Origin: Phyllobacterium pellucidum
GTDB taxonomy: Bacteria; Pseudomonadota; Alphaproteobacteria; Rhizobiales; Rhizobiaceae
Length of the DNA: 64,000 bases
NCBI RefSeq assembly: GCF_013327855.1
Contig: NZ_JABUMX010000001.1
Location: forward strand, 992,001-1,056,000
Direction: 5' to 3'
In this document: piece after piece, positions 27,861 to 36,686 of the stretch
Position numbering within the stretch: the stretch's first letter is position 1
How the letters are laid out: each line of letters starts with the position of its first letter
Translations under genes and position numbers: made by a program
Notes under the pieces: model-generated
What the model was told of the DNA's origin: nothing
The model's database searches: none
What the model saw: only the letters and a program-made list of their open reading frames with translations

Positions 27861-28811
27861 ATGATCACAAACATTCTTTATCCAGAACTTCAACCGACAT
27901 CGGAGGAAATGCTGCAGGTCTCCGAGCTTCACACGATTCATGTGGAGGAATGCGGGAATCCGAATGGCAAACCGGTGATCATGGTACACGGCGGACCCGG
28001 TGGCGGCATCAATCCGACGATGCGGCGCCTGCATGATCCGGAAAAATATCGCATCATTCTGTTTGACCAGCGCGGCTGCGGAAAATCGACGCCGCATGCG
28101 GAGCTCAACGAGAACACGACATGGGATCTCGTTGCCGACATGGAGAAGATCCGCAATCATTTTAACATCGACAAATGGCAGGTCTTCGGCGGTTCGTGGG
28201 GTTCGACGCTCGGCCTCGCTTATGCGCAGACACATCCGGACCGCGTCAGCGAATTGATATTGCGCGGTATTTTCATGATCCGCCGTTTCGAGATCGAATG
28301 GTTCTATTCGAACGGCGCAAGCATAATCTATCCCGATCGTTTCGAGGCCTACCAGGCGCATATACCGGAAGACGAGCGCGACGACATGATCGCAGCCTAC
28401 TACCGGCGCCTGACCGATGCCGACCCGGCCGTCCAGTTGCAGGCAGCCAAACTATGGGCGCGCTGGGAGGGATCGGCGCTATCCCTGCTTCCGGATCCTG
28501 CGCGTGAAGAAGCGTTTTCCAACGATCATTTTGCCATCGCTTTCGCCCGGATCGAATGCCACTATTTCCAGAATCGCGGCTTTTTCGAAACGGACGACCA
28601 TTTGCTGCGCAACGCACATCTGATCCGCGATATTCCGGGCGTCATCGTGCATGGGCGCTATGACATGTGCACGCCGCTGCTCAACGCCTGGCACCTGAAA
28701 AAGGTCTGGCCGGAAGCGGATCTGCGTATTGTCGAGGATGCAGGCCATGCCGTCAGCGAGCCCGGCATCGTCCACGAACTCATCCACGCGACGAAGCGGT
28801 TTGCTGGCTAG
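27861..28811 (+). CDS. pip: Proline iminopeptidase (peptidase family S33)
   Basis: This 316-aa alpha/beta hydrolase removes N-terminal proline from peptides in the cytoplasm. The oxyanion 'HGGPGGG' is at about 43-49, the nucleophile is Ser112 in 'GGSWGSTLGL', the Asp is in 'HGRYDMCTP' and the His in 'EDAGHAVSEPG'. The 'DQRGCGKSTPH' segment is also diagnostic of the family. I chose ATG 27861, preceded by GTGGGA; the frame is open further upstream. Confidence 0.94.
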   Translation: MITNILYPELQPTSEEMLQVSELHTIHVEECGNPNGKPVIMVHGGPGGGINPTMRRLHDPEKYRIILFDQRGCGKSTPHAELNENTTWDLVADMEKIRNHFNIDKWQVFGGSWGSTLGLAYAQTHPDRVSELILRGIFMIRRFEIEWFYSNGASIIYPDRFEAYQAHIPEDERDDMIAAYYRRLTDADPAVQLQAAKLWARWEGSALSLLPDPAREEAFSNDHFAIAFARIECHYFQNRGFFETDDHLLRNAHLIRDIPGVIVHGRYDMCTPLLNAWHLKKVWPEADLRIVEDAGHAVSEPGIVHELIHATKRFAG

Positions 28812-28820
28812 ATAACGACG

Positions 28821-28843
28821 GCCGGCCCCGCCATGGGGCCGGC
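28821..28843. terminator. GC-rich hairpin between convergent genes
   Basis: GCCGGCCCC and GGGGCCGGC form a perfect 9-bp stem with a 5-base loop, lying between the pip stop and the stop of the convergent VOC gene. There is no T-tract beyond a short ACTTT. Confidence 0.45.
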
Positions 28844-28846
28844 ACT

Positions 28847-29290
28847 TTACGCGGCAAGGTGCTTCTGCCGCGATTTCAGCACCCACAAATGCCCGAACGG
28901 ATCAACGAGCACGCCAGCCCGATCACCGCCATCGAGCGTTTCGGCGGCGTTGCGTATCCTGCCACCCTCGGCGAGGGCATGGTGCAGCACGCGGTCCACA
29001 TCATCGACATGAATATCGAGCATGACCGGCGTCGCTCCGATGGCATGGACCGAGCGCGGACCGCCGAGGGATGCGTCGGCATCGCGCTTCGGATTGGCGC
29101 CAACGATCATGAGGAACGATGCGCCCATGCGGATTTCCGCAGCGATAAGTTCGCCATTGTGTAGATAAGGCCGTCCGACAGTTTTGGCGCCGAAGACGTT
29201 CTCATAGAAATCGAGCGCCTTCTGCTGGTCACCATGACGTACAAAGAGCCTGATCGATACCTCTCCAATCAGTGTTGGCACTGCAGTCAT
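28847..29290 (-). CDS. VOC (glyoxalase/bleomycin resistance) superfamily protein, PhnB-like
   Basis: This 147-aa protein belongs to the vicinal oxygen chelate fold, in the group close to PhnB. It has two beta-alpha-beta-beta-beta modules: 'IRLFVRHGDQQKALDFYENV' and 'PVMLDIHVDDVDRVLHHALA', and a closing 'VLVDPFGHLWVL'. The PhnB-like group often lacks a metal site. The start ATG 29290 gives the usual length. No function can be assigned beyond the fold. Confidence 0.85.
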   Translation of the reverse strand: MTAVPTLIGEVSIRLFVRHGDQQKALDFYENVFGAKTVGRPYLHNGELIAAEIRMGASFLMIVGANPKRDADASLGGPRSVHAIGATPVMLDIHVDDVDRVLHHALAEGGRIRNAAETLDGGDRAGVLVDPFGHLWVLKSRQKHLAA

Positions 29291-29406
29291 CTCATCGCTC
29301 CCGGAAGAAAAGTTGTGAGCGGGCAGTGTCCGACAAAAGCTTGAACATATCAAGAACGGCACCTGCCAAAAACCGGCCATTCCTGACAGATGGTTGTCAG
29401 GATGAT

Positions 29407-29847
29407 TCAGGTTTTTTCCAAGGTGTCCGGCGCCGGCTTGTTCTCTTCGGGGCTGTAGCCGAACTCCTTGGCGATACCCATGAAACGGCGCATGAATTTT
29501 TCCATGTAGCCGAGGCTCTTTTCGAACTGCTCGTCGGAAGGCAGCGCGTCGCGCACAATCGGCGGAATCTTGCCCATGGCGGCCACTGTATCCTCGAGTT
29601 TGGCGACGCGGCCCTTCAGATCGGCTATGTCCTCTTCATAGGCCGTACGTTCCTCCGCAGCGACCTTGCACACGAGTTGTGCGGATTGCTGCTGGCAGAT
29701 CGACATCTCACCCGTCTTGTTGTTCATGCGCACGAAGCCGTCGGCAGTCTTCTCCAGCGTATAGCCCGGGCTCTCCTCGGCACGTGCCGGCTGGCCAACC
29801 AGCGGAGCGAGTGCAAGAACAATGAGCATTGTGCGAAAGGGTGCCAT
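29407..29847 (-). CDS. Periplasmic hypothetical protein with coiled coil
   Basis: This 146-aa protein is not recognised. AGGTCC-type ribosome site precedes ATG 29847. Residues 1-23 are a signal peptide ('LIVLALAPLVGQPARA'). The mature part has a short beta segment with two Cys ('SICQQQSAQLVC'), a helical coiled-coil stretch ('EEDIADLKGRVAKLEDTVA') and a Met-rich helix near 'EKFMRRFMGIAKEFG'. It is likely periplasmic. It diverges from the DUF952-pyrD pair. Confidence 0.6.
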   Translation of the reverse strand: MAPFRTMLIVLALAPLVGQPARAEESPGYTLEKTADGFVRMNNKTGEMSICQQQSAQLVCKVAAEERTAYEEDIADLKGRVAKLEDTVAAMGKIPPIVRDALPSDEQFEKSLGYMEKFMRRFMGIAKEFGYSPEENKPAPDTLEKT

Positions 29848-29980
29848 GACGGACCTCCATGTTTGCATCCTGCAAACTTATCGCAATAATACGCCGAAAA
29901 TCGGAACCAGACACAGAATTCGCTCAAACGTTCGACTCCGGACTTTGCGCGGGCGGGTTTTCCGACTACTAAGAATTTCC

Positions 29981-30322
29981 ATGACTCACCTGATATACAA
30001 GATTGCGCCGCGCACCCTTTGGCAGGCCGCCGAAGCAAAGGGTGTCTTTGACGGCGCGCCCATCGATCATGCGGACGGTTTCATTCATTTCTCGACAGCC
30101 GCCCAGGCCGTGGAGACGGCGACAAAGCATTTCGCCGGCCAGGACGACCTTCTGCTCATTGCGGTTGCGACCGACCGGCTTGGCGATGCGCTCAAATACG
30201 AGGTTTCGCGCGGAGCCGATCTCTTTCCGCACCTTTATGCATCGCTGCCGCTCGAGGCGGTCGAATGGGTAAAGCCCCTGCCCCTCGGGCCTGACGGGCA
30301 CCAATTTCCGGAGATGCAATAA
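29981..30322 (+). CDS. DUF952 family protein
   Basis: This 113-aa protein is of DUF952, a small family related in fold to RNA-2'-phosphotransferase/ADP-ribosyl-binding proteins but without known activity. It shows the family pattern '[17 protein letters not shown]', then '[16 protein letters not shown]', '[10 protein letters not shown]' and '[13 protein letters not shown]'. The TAA stop overlaps the pyrD start by one base (TAATG), so both are one operon with translational coupling. Confidence 0.9.
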   Translation: MTHLIYKIAPRTLWQAAEAKGVFDGAPIDHADGFIHFSTAAQAVETATKHFAGQDDLLLIAVATDRLGDALKYEVSRGADLFPHLYASLPLEAVEWVKPLPLGPDGHQFPEMQ

Positions 30323-31410
30323 TGAACAGGCTGTTCCAGGCGATCGGCAGGAAGGTCCTGTTCTCGTTCGATCCGGAAGATGCACACGGGCTTTCGATAA
30401 AAGCGTTGAAAAGCGGCATCGTCCCCGGTTGCGCGCCTTTGAACGATCCGGCACTGCGGGTCACGGTGGCAGGTCTCAGCTTTCCCAATCCTCTCGGCAT
30501 GGCAGCAGGCTATGACAAGAATGCCGAAGTGCCGGATGCCCTGTTGAAGCTCGGATTCGGGTTTGCCGAGGTCGGAACGCTGACCCCATTGCCGCAGTCC
30601 GGCAATCCCAAGCCGCGGATTTTCCGCCTTATCGAAGACCGCGCGGTGATAAACCGCCTCGGATTCAACAATGAAGGCCACGACCCGGCTTTCCAGCGGC
30701 TTACCGAACGGCGCAAGCATGCCGGCATTGTCGGCGTCAACATAGGCGCCAACAAGGATTCAACGGACCGGATTGCCGACTACGTTGCCGGGATCCGAAA
30801 GTTTCAGTCAGTCGCCAGCTATTTCACCGTCAACATTTCCTCGCCGAACACGCCGGGACTGCGCGATCTGCAGGCGCGCGAAAGCTTGCGCGAATTGCTT
30901 GGCAAGGTGCTCGAAGCGCGCGACGCGCAAAAGGGCGTGCACCGACCGGTCTTTCTGAAGATCGCGCCCGATCTTCCAGAGGCGAGCCTCGACGATATCG
31001 CCGCCGAGATCGCGCTTCATCCACTCGACGGCTTGATAATTTCGAATACTACGCTATCGCGAAGCGGCCTCGAAGGGACGAAAAATGCGCGCGAGACTGG
31101 AGGACTTTCTGGCGCTCCACTGTTCAATCGCTCGACGATCGTCCTTGCCAAGATGCGCCAGCGCGTCGGGTCCGATTTGCCGTTGATCGGCGTTGGCGGT
31201 GTTGACAGCGCGGCGACGGCGATTGCGAAAATACGTGCCGGCGCGGATCTCGTTCAGCTTTATACGAGCATGATTTATGCAGGGCCAGGACTTGCCGGGG
31301 ACATCGTCAAGGACCTTTCGGCAAGATTGAAGCGTGACCGCATCACCACCATCGCTGCACTGCGCGATTGCGACGTCAATGAATGGGCAGGCGAACCTCT
31401 GCCGGCCTAG
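30322..31410 (+). CDS. pyrD: Dihydroorotate dehydrogenase (quinone), class 2
   Basis: This 362-aa FMN enzyme oxidises dihydroorotate to orotate in pyrimidine synthesis, with membrane quinone as acceptor. The N-terminal helices typical of the membrane-associated class 2 form are present. Diagnostic segments are '[16 protein letters not shown]', '[12 protein letters not shown]', and '[14 protein letters not shown]', which holds the catalytic Ser of class 2 in place of the Cys of class 1. FMN phosphate binding is by '[13 protein letters not shown]'. Coupled to the DUF952 gene. Confidence 0.96.
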   Translation: MNRLFQAIGRKVLFSFDPEDAHGLSIKALKSGIVPGCAPLNDPALRVTVAGLSFPNPLGMAAGYDKNAEVPDALLKLGFGFAEVGTLTPLPQSGNPKPRIFRLIEDRAVINRLGFNNEGHDPAFQRLTERRKHAGIVGVNIGANKDSTDRIADYVAGIRKFQSVASYFTVNISSPNTPGLRDLQARESLRELLGKVLEARDAQKGVHRPVFLKIAPDLPEASLDDIAAEIALHPLDGLIISNTTLSRSGLEGTKNARETGGLSGAPLFNRSTIVLAKMRQRVGSDLPLIGVGGVDSAATAIAKIRAGADLVQLYTSMIYAGPGLAGDIVKDLSARLKRDRITTIAALRDCDVNEWAGEPLPA

Positions 31411-31430
31411 AGCGTGTCGCTATTTCTATC

Positions 31431-32786
31431 TTACTCGGCAAACTGCAGGCGCGCCCGGCTCGGCAGAATCGACAGAAGCGAGATGCCGCGCAGGCCAAGG
31501 AAGAGGTGGAGCGCCAGCCAGAGGCCGTGATTGCCGAGGTACATCGGCAAGACGTAGTAGGCGCCAAAATAGCCCGCGAGCGACAGAATCATCATGTTGC
31601 GCATATCGCGCGACCAAGTCGCCCCGATGAAGACACCATCCATGTGGAAGGCGAGAAGGCCGGTGACCGGCGCAAGGGCGGCCCAGGGCATATAGATAGC
31701 TGCCATCGATTGAACCTCTTCTGACTTGATCAGGAAGGCGACGATACTGTCGCCAAAGATCAGGAAAAAGAGTGCCATGACCGATGCAAGGATCATTCCC
31801 CACAGGAATGAGAGCTTTACGCCCCGGTCGAAGGCGGGTCGGTAATTCGCGCCGACGGCACGACCGGAGATTTGTTCGGCTGCGGTGGTGACGCCGTCGA
31901 TCAGATAGCCTGAAATCAGAAGGAAATTCATCAGCACCGCATTGGTCGCCAGCGTTACCGCACCGGCCTGGGTGCCCGCCCGGGTGAAATAGGCGTAGGC
32001 GATCAGCAGGAAGAACGAGCGCAGCATGATGTCGCGATTGACCGCGAACATGCGGCGGATTTCATGCGCATCCAGAACGCGTTTGCGCGATGGATTGGCA
32101 ATGCTTCGGAACTGCATGTAGATCATCGAAAGGCCGACGATCAACGCCGACGTCTCGCCAAGAACCGTCCCCCAGGCGATGCCCGTGACGCCCCAACCCA
32201 TGATAAGACCGAGCCAGATGGTCATCACGACATTGACGCCATTCAGCAGCAATTGCAGATAAAGGCCCTGCATGGCCTTGCCCTGCCCGAGCAGCAGTCC
32301 CAATACGACGAAGTTGCCGAGTGCCATGGGCGACGACAGGAGACGGATCGACACATAGGTCGACATGGCCTCGCTGACAGCCGGATCGGGATTCATAAAG
32401 CTGACGGTCGCCTGCAGGATCAGCGGTGTGGCCGCGATGAAGATCAAGCCGGCGACAACGGCAATGCCGAGAGCCCGCCAGAATACCGCCTGCTGCTCGA
32501 CATCGTCGTGGCGGCCCATGGCCTGCGCAACAAGGCCTGTCGTGCCAGCGCGCAGGAAGTTCATCGTCGAGAACAGGAAGTCGAAGACCAGGGCGCCAAT
32601 GGCAAGGCCGCCAAGCAGATGCGGATTGCCGACCTGGCCAATGACAGCAGTATCGACGAGACCAAGCAGCGGCGTCGTCAACGACGCGAGCATGACCGGA
32701 ATCGTGATTGCAAGCATCAACCGGTTCGTCACCTCGAAGGGGCGGACGACCTTGGAACCGGCAGACGAAGGCACATCGATATTCAT
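31431..32786 (-). CDS. MATE family efflux transporter (DinF-like)
   Basis: This 451-aa inner-membrane antiporter of the MATE superfamily is expected to export drugs or cationic metabolites in exchange for H+ or Na+. About 12 hydrophobic helices in two six-helix bundles are visible, with 'ITIPVMLASLTTPLLGLVDT' in TM1 and 'GTTGLVAQAMGRHD' in the TM2-3 loop as in the DinF subgroup. It is convergent with pyrD and monocistronic. The substrate is unknown. Confidence 0.9.
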   Translation of the reverse strand: MNIDVPSSAGSKVVRPFEVTNRLMLAITIPVMLASLTTPLLGLVDTAVIGQVGNPHLLGGLAIGALVFDFLFSTMNFLRAGTTGLVAQAMGRHDDVEQQAVFWRALGIAVVAGLIFIAATPLILQATVSFMNPDPAVSEAMSTYVSIRLLSSPMALGNFVVLGLLLGQGKAMQGLYLQLLLNGVNVVMTIWLGLIMGWGVTGIAWGTVLGETSALIVGLSMIYMQFRSIANPSRKRVLDAHEIRRMFAVNRDIMLRSFFLLIAYAYFTRAGTQAGAVTLATNAVLMNFLLISGYLIDGVTTAAEQISGRAVGANYRPAFDRGVKLSFLWGMILASVMALFFLIFGDSIVAFLIKSEEVQSMAAIYMPWAALAPVTGLLAFHMDGVFIGATWSRDMRNMMILSLAGYFGAYYVLPMYLGNHGLWLALHLFLGLRGISLLSILPSRARLQFAE

Positions 32787-32890
32787 GAAGGCACCGAGAT
32801 TGCAAGCCTGAAAGGCTATCCAAGCTCTATGCCACTGGTTCGCGGCGTTTACCAGTCATATCAAGGATGATGCATTCCAGCACCCAGGGA

Positions 32891-33388
32891 CTACACGCCA
32901 AGGACCAGCGCCCAATACCTTTCTGCACCAGATTCAGCGTAGGCAAGTCCGAAATGGCTGAATTGCGGGTCGAGCATATTGCGACGGTGCGGCGGTGAGT
33001 TCATCCACTGCGCAAAGACTTGGTCCATATCCATCCGGCCCCTGGCGATATTTTCCGCAGCGGGACCGTGAATGCCCGCGCCGCGTATGCGAGAAGCAAA
33101 GTCCCGGTTCCAGCTCGTCGTATGGCTCATGCGTCCGGCGCTCGCCATATAGCCCGCCTGCTGCAAGGCCGCCTGCTCCAATGCCGAAGACGGAGCGAGG
33201 GGCCCGAGCCCCCTTGACGACCGTATTGCCCGCAGATTGGCGCTGCCTGAAGCCGAAACGCCCGCGCGCTTGCCGGTCAACCGCGGTTGCGGTGGCGTCG
33301 ATTGGCATGCGGCAAGCGGCAGGAGCGCAACGCCGGCGGCAAGGCCGAGAAAATGACGACGCGGCATTAGCAATTTTGTTTCGTCCAT
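32891..33388 (-). CDS. CAP/SCP-domain lipoprotein with Tat-like signal
   Basis: This 165-aa protein carries a twin-arginine-like signal 'PRRHFLGLAAGVALLPLAAC' whose last Cys is a lipobox, so it is probably a Tat-exported lipoprotein. The CAP (SCP/TAPS) domain follows, with 'RMSHTTSWNRDF', 'GPAAENIARGRMDM' and 'WMNSPPHRRNMLDP', which contain the conserved His, Glu and His of the cavity. AGGA lies before ATG 33388. Bacterial CAP proteins are extracytoplasmic and mostly of unknown role. Confidence 0.88.
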   Translation of the reverse strand: MDETKLLMPRRHFLGLAAGVALLPLAACQSTPPQPRLTGKRAGVSASGSANLRAIRSSRGLGPLAPSSALEQAALQQAGYMASAGRMSHTTSWNRDFASRIRGAGIHGPAAENIARGRMDMDQVFAQWMNSPPHRRNMLDPQFSHFGLAYAESGAERYWALVLGV

Positions 33389-33476
33389 GGAGCTTTCCTC
33401 ACGACGGGTTTAGCCGATATCGGTGAAATGTGGCTCCTTCGCGCCCCGAAAGGCTCAACCACAATGTTTGGCAGTT

Positions 33477-33743
33477 TTAGCGACGATAGCTCAAAAGCCG
33501 CAACAGGATGAAGCACGGAATGACGACGACTGCGCCAAGCAGGAAATAGCCTGCGAAGCGTTCGATCGCGCCGAAGCCCAGATTCCAGATGCGGCGGAAG
33601 AAATTCTCGATGCCGTAGAGAATATCCATCGGAGACCAGTCGAATGCGCTCATGACCACACCCACGACAAGCGAAACGATGATGAGCTTTATGAGAACAC
33701 GGGCGGGCGTATCGCCCAGGAAACGGTTCACTCCATCCGACAT
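33477..33743 (-). CDS. Small membrane protein, DUF6460-like
   Basis: This 88-aa protein starts with a short amphipathic part 'MSDGVNRFLGDTPARVLIK', then has two membrane helices (about 17-34 and 66-84) separated by an aromatic-rich loop. The pattern matches a small Rhizobiales family I know as DUF6460. GGAG precedes the ATG. No function is known. Confidence 0.65.
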   Translation of the reverse strand: MSDGVNRFLGDTPARVLIKLIIVSLVVGVVMSAFDWSPMDILYGIENFFRRIWNLGFGAIERFAGYFLLGAVVVIPCFILLRLLSYRR

Positions 33744-33980
33744 GTTTTCTCCGGTCCATACTTGTCTGCGCTGGCAATGACATACGGCGATACGGAATAG
33801 CGTTCAAGGTGGTGAATAACCCATGCTCTGCATCGCGTGTCGCGGCAACCGCTTGTCACGCAAACATGGCGCTGTAGCGATGAAGACGGTAGAAACTGTT
33901 TTGCGATTGCGATGCGGTCGTGCAACCCGTCTTCTATGCAACTCCTCTCACTTGGCTCATAAAATTGACGCGCTGCAGCA

Positions 33981-33994
33981 ATGAAACGTTTCAT
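33981..33994. promoter_or_regulatory. LacI-type operator, upstream copy
   Basis: ATGAAACGTTTCAT is a perfect 14-bp palindrome with the central CG expected of LacI/GalR-family operators. Its core TGAAACGTTTCA recurs at 34057-34068, 75 bases away centre to centre. Confidence 0.75.
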
Positions 33995-34056
33995 ATTGAC
34001 AAGCTTGAAGCGATATGGCCCATTTCCGTACAGAAATCGTTTTGCTGAGAATCCGG

Positions 34057-34068
34057 TGAAACGTTTCA
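34057..34068. promoter_or_regulatory. LacI-type operator, downstream copy
   Basis: TGAAACGTTTCA, a perfect 12-bp palindrome, repeats the core of 33981-33994. It lies 52 bases before the start of the substrate-binding protein gene. Seven helical turns between the copies would place both on one DNA face, allowing a repression loop by the operon's own LacI protein. Confidence 0.75.
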
Positions 34069-34120
34069 TCGCCTTGTCGGAGGACCTGGCGAAACCACGT
34101 CTTATTCTGGGAGGAATATT

Positions 34121-35056
34121 ATGCGATTTTCCAAGATTATTGCGGCCGGTCTGCTCGCCGGAACGCTTATGGTTCCGATTGCAAGTCATGCAGACGACAA
34201 GCCCGTCGTCGGGCTCGTCATGAAGTCTCTCGCCAACGAATTCTTCAAGAACATGCTCGAAGGCGCCAAGGCGCATGAGGCCAAGCGCGGCGACTACACG
34301 CTCAAGGCTGTCGGCATGCAGTCCGAGACCGATATCGAGACGCAGATCAACGCTGTCGAAAGCTTCATTACAGAAAAGGTCGATGCGATAGTCATCGCCC
34401 CCGCCGACTCGCGTGCCTTGGTGCCGCCGCTAAAGCGCGCGGTCGACGCCGGCATTACCGTCGTCAATTTCGACGTTTCCCTTGACGAGAAGGCCAAGCA
34501 GGAAGCAGGGCTGACACTCGCCTTCGTCGGACCCGACAATCGCGGCGGCGCCAAGCTTGCGGGCGATGCTCTCGCCAAGAAGCTCGGCCAGGGCGCCAAG
34601 GTCGTCATCATCGAAGGCAACCCCGGCGCGGACAATGCAGCGCAGCGCAAGCTCGGCTTCATGGATTCGGTTGAGGCCGGAAAGCTCGACCTTCTCGATT
34701 CGCGCACCGCACATTGGGAAACCGAGGAAGCCAACACCCTCTTTTCCAACATGCTGACGGCCCATCCCGACATCCAGGGTGTGATGGCGGCCAATGATTC
34801 CATGGCGCTCGGTGTCGTCAAGGCAATCGATGCTGCCGGCAAGACCGGCAAAATCGAAGTGGTTGGCTTTGACAATATTCCCGCCGTGCAGCCGCTGCTG
34901 AAGGAAAAGAAGATGCTCGCCACCGTCGATCAGTTCGGCCAGGAAATGGCTGCGAACGCCGTCGACAAGGCGCTCGGCGTGCTCAAGGGCGGCAAGCCGC
35001 TCGAGGGTTGGGTCAAGACCGATATCAAGCTCGTCACGTCTGACGACGTGAAGTAA
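34121..35056 (+). CDS. Sugar ABC transporter substrate-binding protein (RbsB-like)
   Basis: This 311-aa periplasmic protein has a signal peptide ending near 'ASHADDKPV' and the two-lobe type I binding-protein fold of the ribose/galactose class (peripla_BP_4). Recognisable parts are 'VVGLVMKSLANEFFKNMLEG', 'VDAIVIAPADSRALVP' and 'GVMAANDSMALGV'. GGGAGG precedes the ATG. It is the first gene of an operon with ATPase, permease and LacI regulator. No catabolic gene accompanies it, so the sugar cannot be named; ribose-type sugars or polyols are likely. Confidence 0.92.
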   Translation: MRFSKIIAAGLLAGTLMVPIASHADDKPVVGLVMKSLANEFFKNMLEGAKAHEAKRGDYTLKAVGMQSETDIETQINAVESFITEKVDAIVIAPADSRALVPPLKRAVDAGITVVNFDVSLDEKAKQEAGLTLAFVGPDNRGGAKLAGDALAKKLGQGAKVVIIEGNPGADNAAQRKLGFMDSVEAGKLDLLDSRTAHWETEEANTLFSNMLTAHPDIQGVMAANDSMALGVVKAIDAAGKTGKIEVVGFDNIPAVQPLLKEKKMLATVDQFGQEMAANAVDKALGVLKGGKPLEGWVKTDIKLVTSDDVK

Positions 35057-35072
35057 AAAGTTCTGGAACTGC

Positions 35073-35097
35073 GGCTGCGCCCTGATCGGGTGCGGCC
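35073..35097 (+). terminator. Intercistronic hairpin after the binding-protein gene
   Basis: GGCTGCGCCC and GGGTGCGGCC form a 10-bp stem (two G-U pairs) with a 5-base loop and no T-tract. It sits between the binding protein and ATPase genes, where such hairpins usually protect the upstream mRNA and raise binding-protein levels over transporter levels. Confidence 0.5.
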
Positions 35098-35117
35098 GGA
35101 GACAGAGGCGGCCCAAC

Positions 35118-36686
35118 ATGGAAAACAATCAGACGATGCCTGACGGTATCCGCCCAAGCGCGGACGCCGAAGCCCTGCTCCATCTTTCCGGCGTACGCAA
35201 ACGGTTTGGCGGGGTCGTTGCGCTCGACGGCGTCAGTTTCGCTCTGCGGGCCGGCGAGGTCCATGCTCTTGTCGGCGAGAATGGCGCCGGCAAATCCACA
35301 TTGATCAAAATTCTATGCGGGATCGTCCAGCGCGATGCTGGTGAGATCGAACTCGCCGGGGCTCCGTATGATCCGCACGCGCCCGGCGATGCGAAATCGG
35401 CAGGTATTCAGGTTGTGCATCAGGAGTTCAATCTCCTGCCTTACCTCTCCGTCGCCGAGAATATCTGTTTTGAAGACATGCCGCGAAAGCATTTCGGCAT
35501 GGTCGATTATACCAGCCTTTACGCCAAGGCCCGCAAAGCGCTTGATGCCATCGGGCTTGCTGACGTCGACGTGCGCCGGCCGGTTGAATCGCTCGGCGTG
35601 GCGCACCGGCAGCTTGTGGAAATCGCCCGTGCGTTGATGGGGGAGAGCCGCATCCTTATCCTTGACGAACCTACGGCAACGCTGACCGAGCGAGAAACGC
35701 AGCGCCTCTTCACCATCATCGCCGGCCTCAGGGCAAAGGGCGTTGCCATCGTCTTCGTATCGCACCATCTGCAGGAAGTCTTCGCCATTTGCGACAGGGT
35801 AACTGTGCTGCGCAACGGCGCCTCCGTAATGACCGCCGATATTGCCGCGACGACGCCCGAGCAACTGGTCAGCAACATGGTCGGCCGGCAACTTGCCGCA
35901 GCCATGGCAGCTGAAAAGACCGTCGATACCGGCGGCAAGACGGCGCTGTCATTGCGCAATCTGCGCCACCCCGCCTCGCCATTTGCCGAGGGCGTATCCT
36001 TTGATCTGCACTATGGCGAAATGCTCGGCATTGCCGGCCTCGTCGGCTCCGGACGCACCGAACTCCTGCGCTCGATCTTCGCCGCGGATGTCGCCGTCTC
36101 GGGAGAATTGCAGCGGGAAGGCGCGCCGCGTTCCTATCGCAATCCAGGCGATGCGATCGCGGACGGTATCGGCTTCGTCACCGAAGACCGCAAGGAAGAA
36201 GGCCTGATCCTTTCCATGCCGATCGCCGCCAACGTGACGCTGGCGAGCCTGAAAGATGTCTCGCGCCTCGGCCTCGTCGACAAGAACAAGGAAAGCCGCC
36301 TGACCCAAAAGCTCGGCGGCGAGGTACGGCTCAAATATGGAAGTCCGCGTGATGCTGCGTCCACGCTTTCCGGCGGCAACCAGCAAAAGGTGGTGCTGGC
36401 AAAGTGGCTGGCCAACAAGCCCAGGGTGCTTCTGCTCGACGAGCCGACGCGGGGCGTCGACGTGGGTGCGAAGGCGGAGATCTATGCGCTGTTGCGCGGA
36501 CTTGCCGAGCAAGGCCTTGCCCTTCTGATTGTCTCGTCGGAACTGCCCGAACTGATAACATTGTGCGACCGCATTCTCGTCATGTCGAAGCATCGGATTG
36601 CCGGCGAGGTCGCGCGCAAGGACTTTTCAGAAGAGCACATATTGAATCTCGCCTATAAGGATGAACGCCGCCATGGACAGCACTGA
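35118..36686 (+). CDS. Sugar ABC transporter ATP-binding protein (RbsA-like)
   Basis: This 522-aa ATPase is a tandem of two nucleotide-binding domains. The first has Walker A 'GENGAGKST' and Walker B 'LILDEPTATLT'. The second has the degenerate Walker A-like 'GLVGSGRTELLR' and the signature 'LSGGNQQKVVLAKWL' with Walker B 'VLLLDEPTRGVDVG'. This asymmetry is usual in RbsA/MglA proteins. It overlaps the permease start by 26 bases. Confidence 0.94.
   Translation: MENNQTMPDGIRPSADAEALLHLSGVRKRFGGVVALDGVSFALRAGEVHALVGENGAGKSTLIKILCGIVQRDAGEIELAGAPYDPHAPGDAKSAGIQVVHQEFNLLPYLSVAENICFEDMPRKHFGMVDYTSLYAKARKALDAIGLADVDVRRPVESLGVAHRQLVEIARALMGESRILILDEPTATLTERETQRLFTIIAGLRAKGVAIVFVSHHLQEVFAICDRVTVLRNGASVMTADIAATTPEQLVSNMVGRQLAAAMAAEKTVDTGGKTALSLRNLRHPASPFAEGVSFDLHYGEMLGIAGLVGSGRTELLRSIFAADVAVSGELQREGAPRSYRNPGDAIADGIGFVTEDRKEEGLILSMPIAANVTLASLKDVSRLGLVDKNKESRLTQKLGGEVRLKYGSPRDAASTLSGGNQQKVVLAKWLANKPRVLLLDEPTRGVDVGAKAEIYALLRGLAEQGLALLIVSSELPELITLCDRILVMSKHRIAGEVARKDFSEEHILNLAYKDERRHGQH

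Larger units (their letters stand above)
33744..34120. other. Regulatory region upstream of the sugar ABC operon
   Basis: This 377-base gap contains no convincing gene. Two identical TGAAACGTTTCA palindromes lie in it. The part between 33744 and 33970 shows no structure I can support. Confidence 0.5.
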
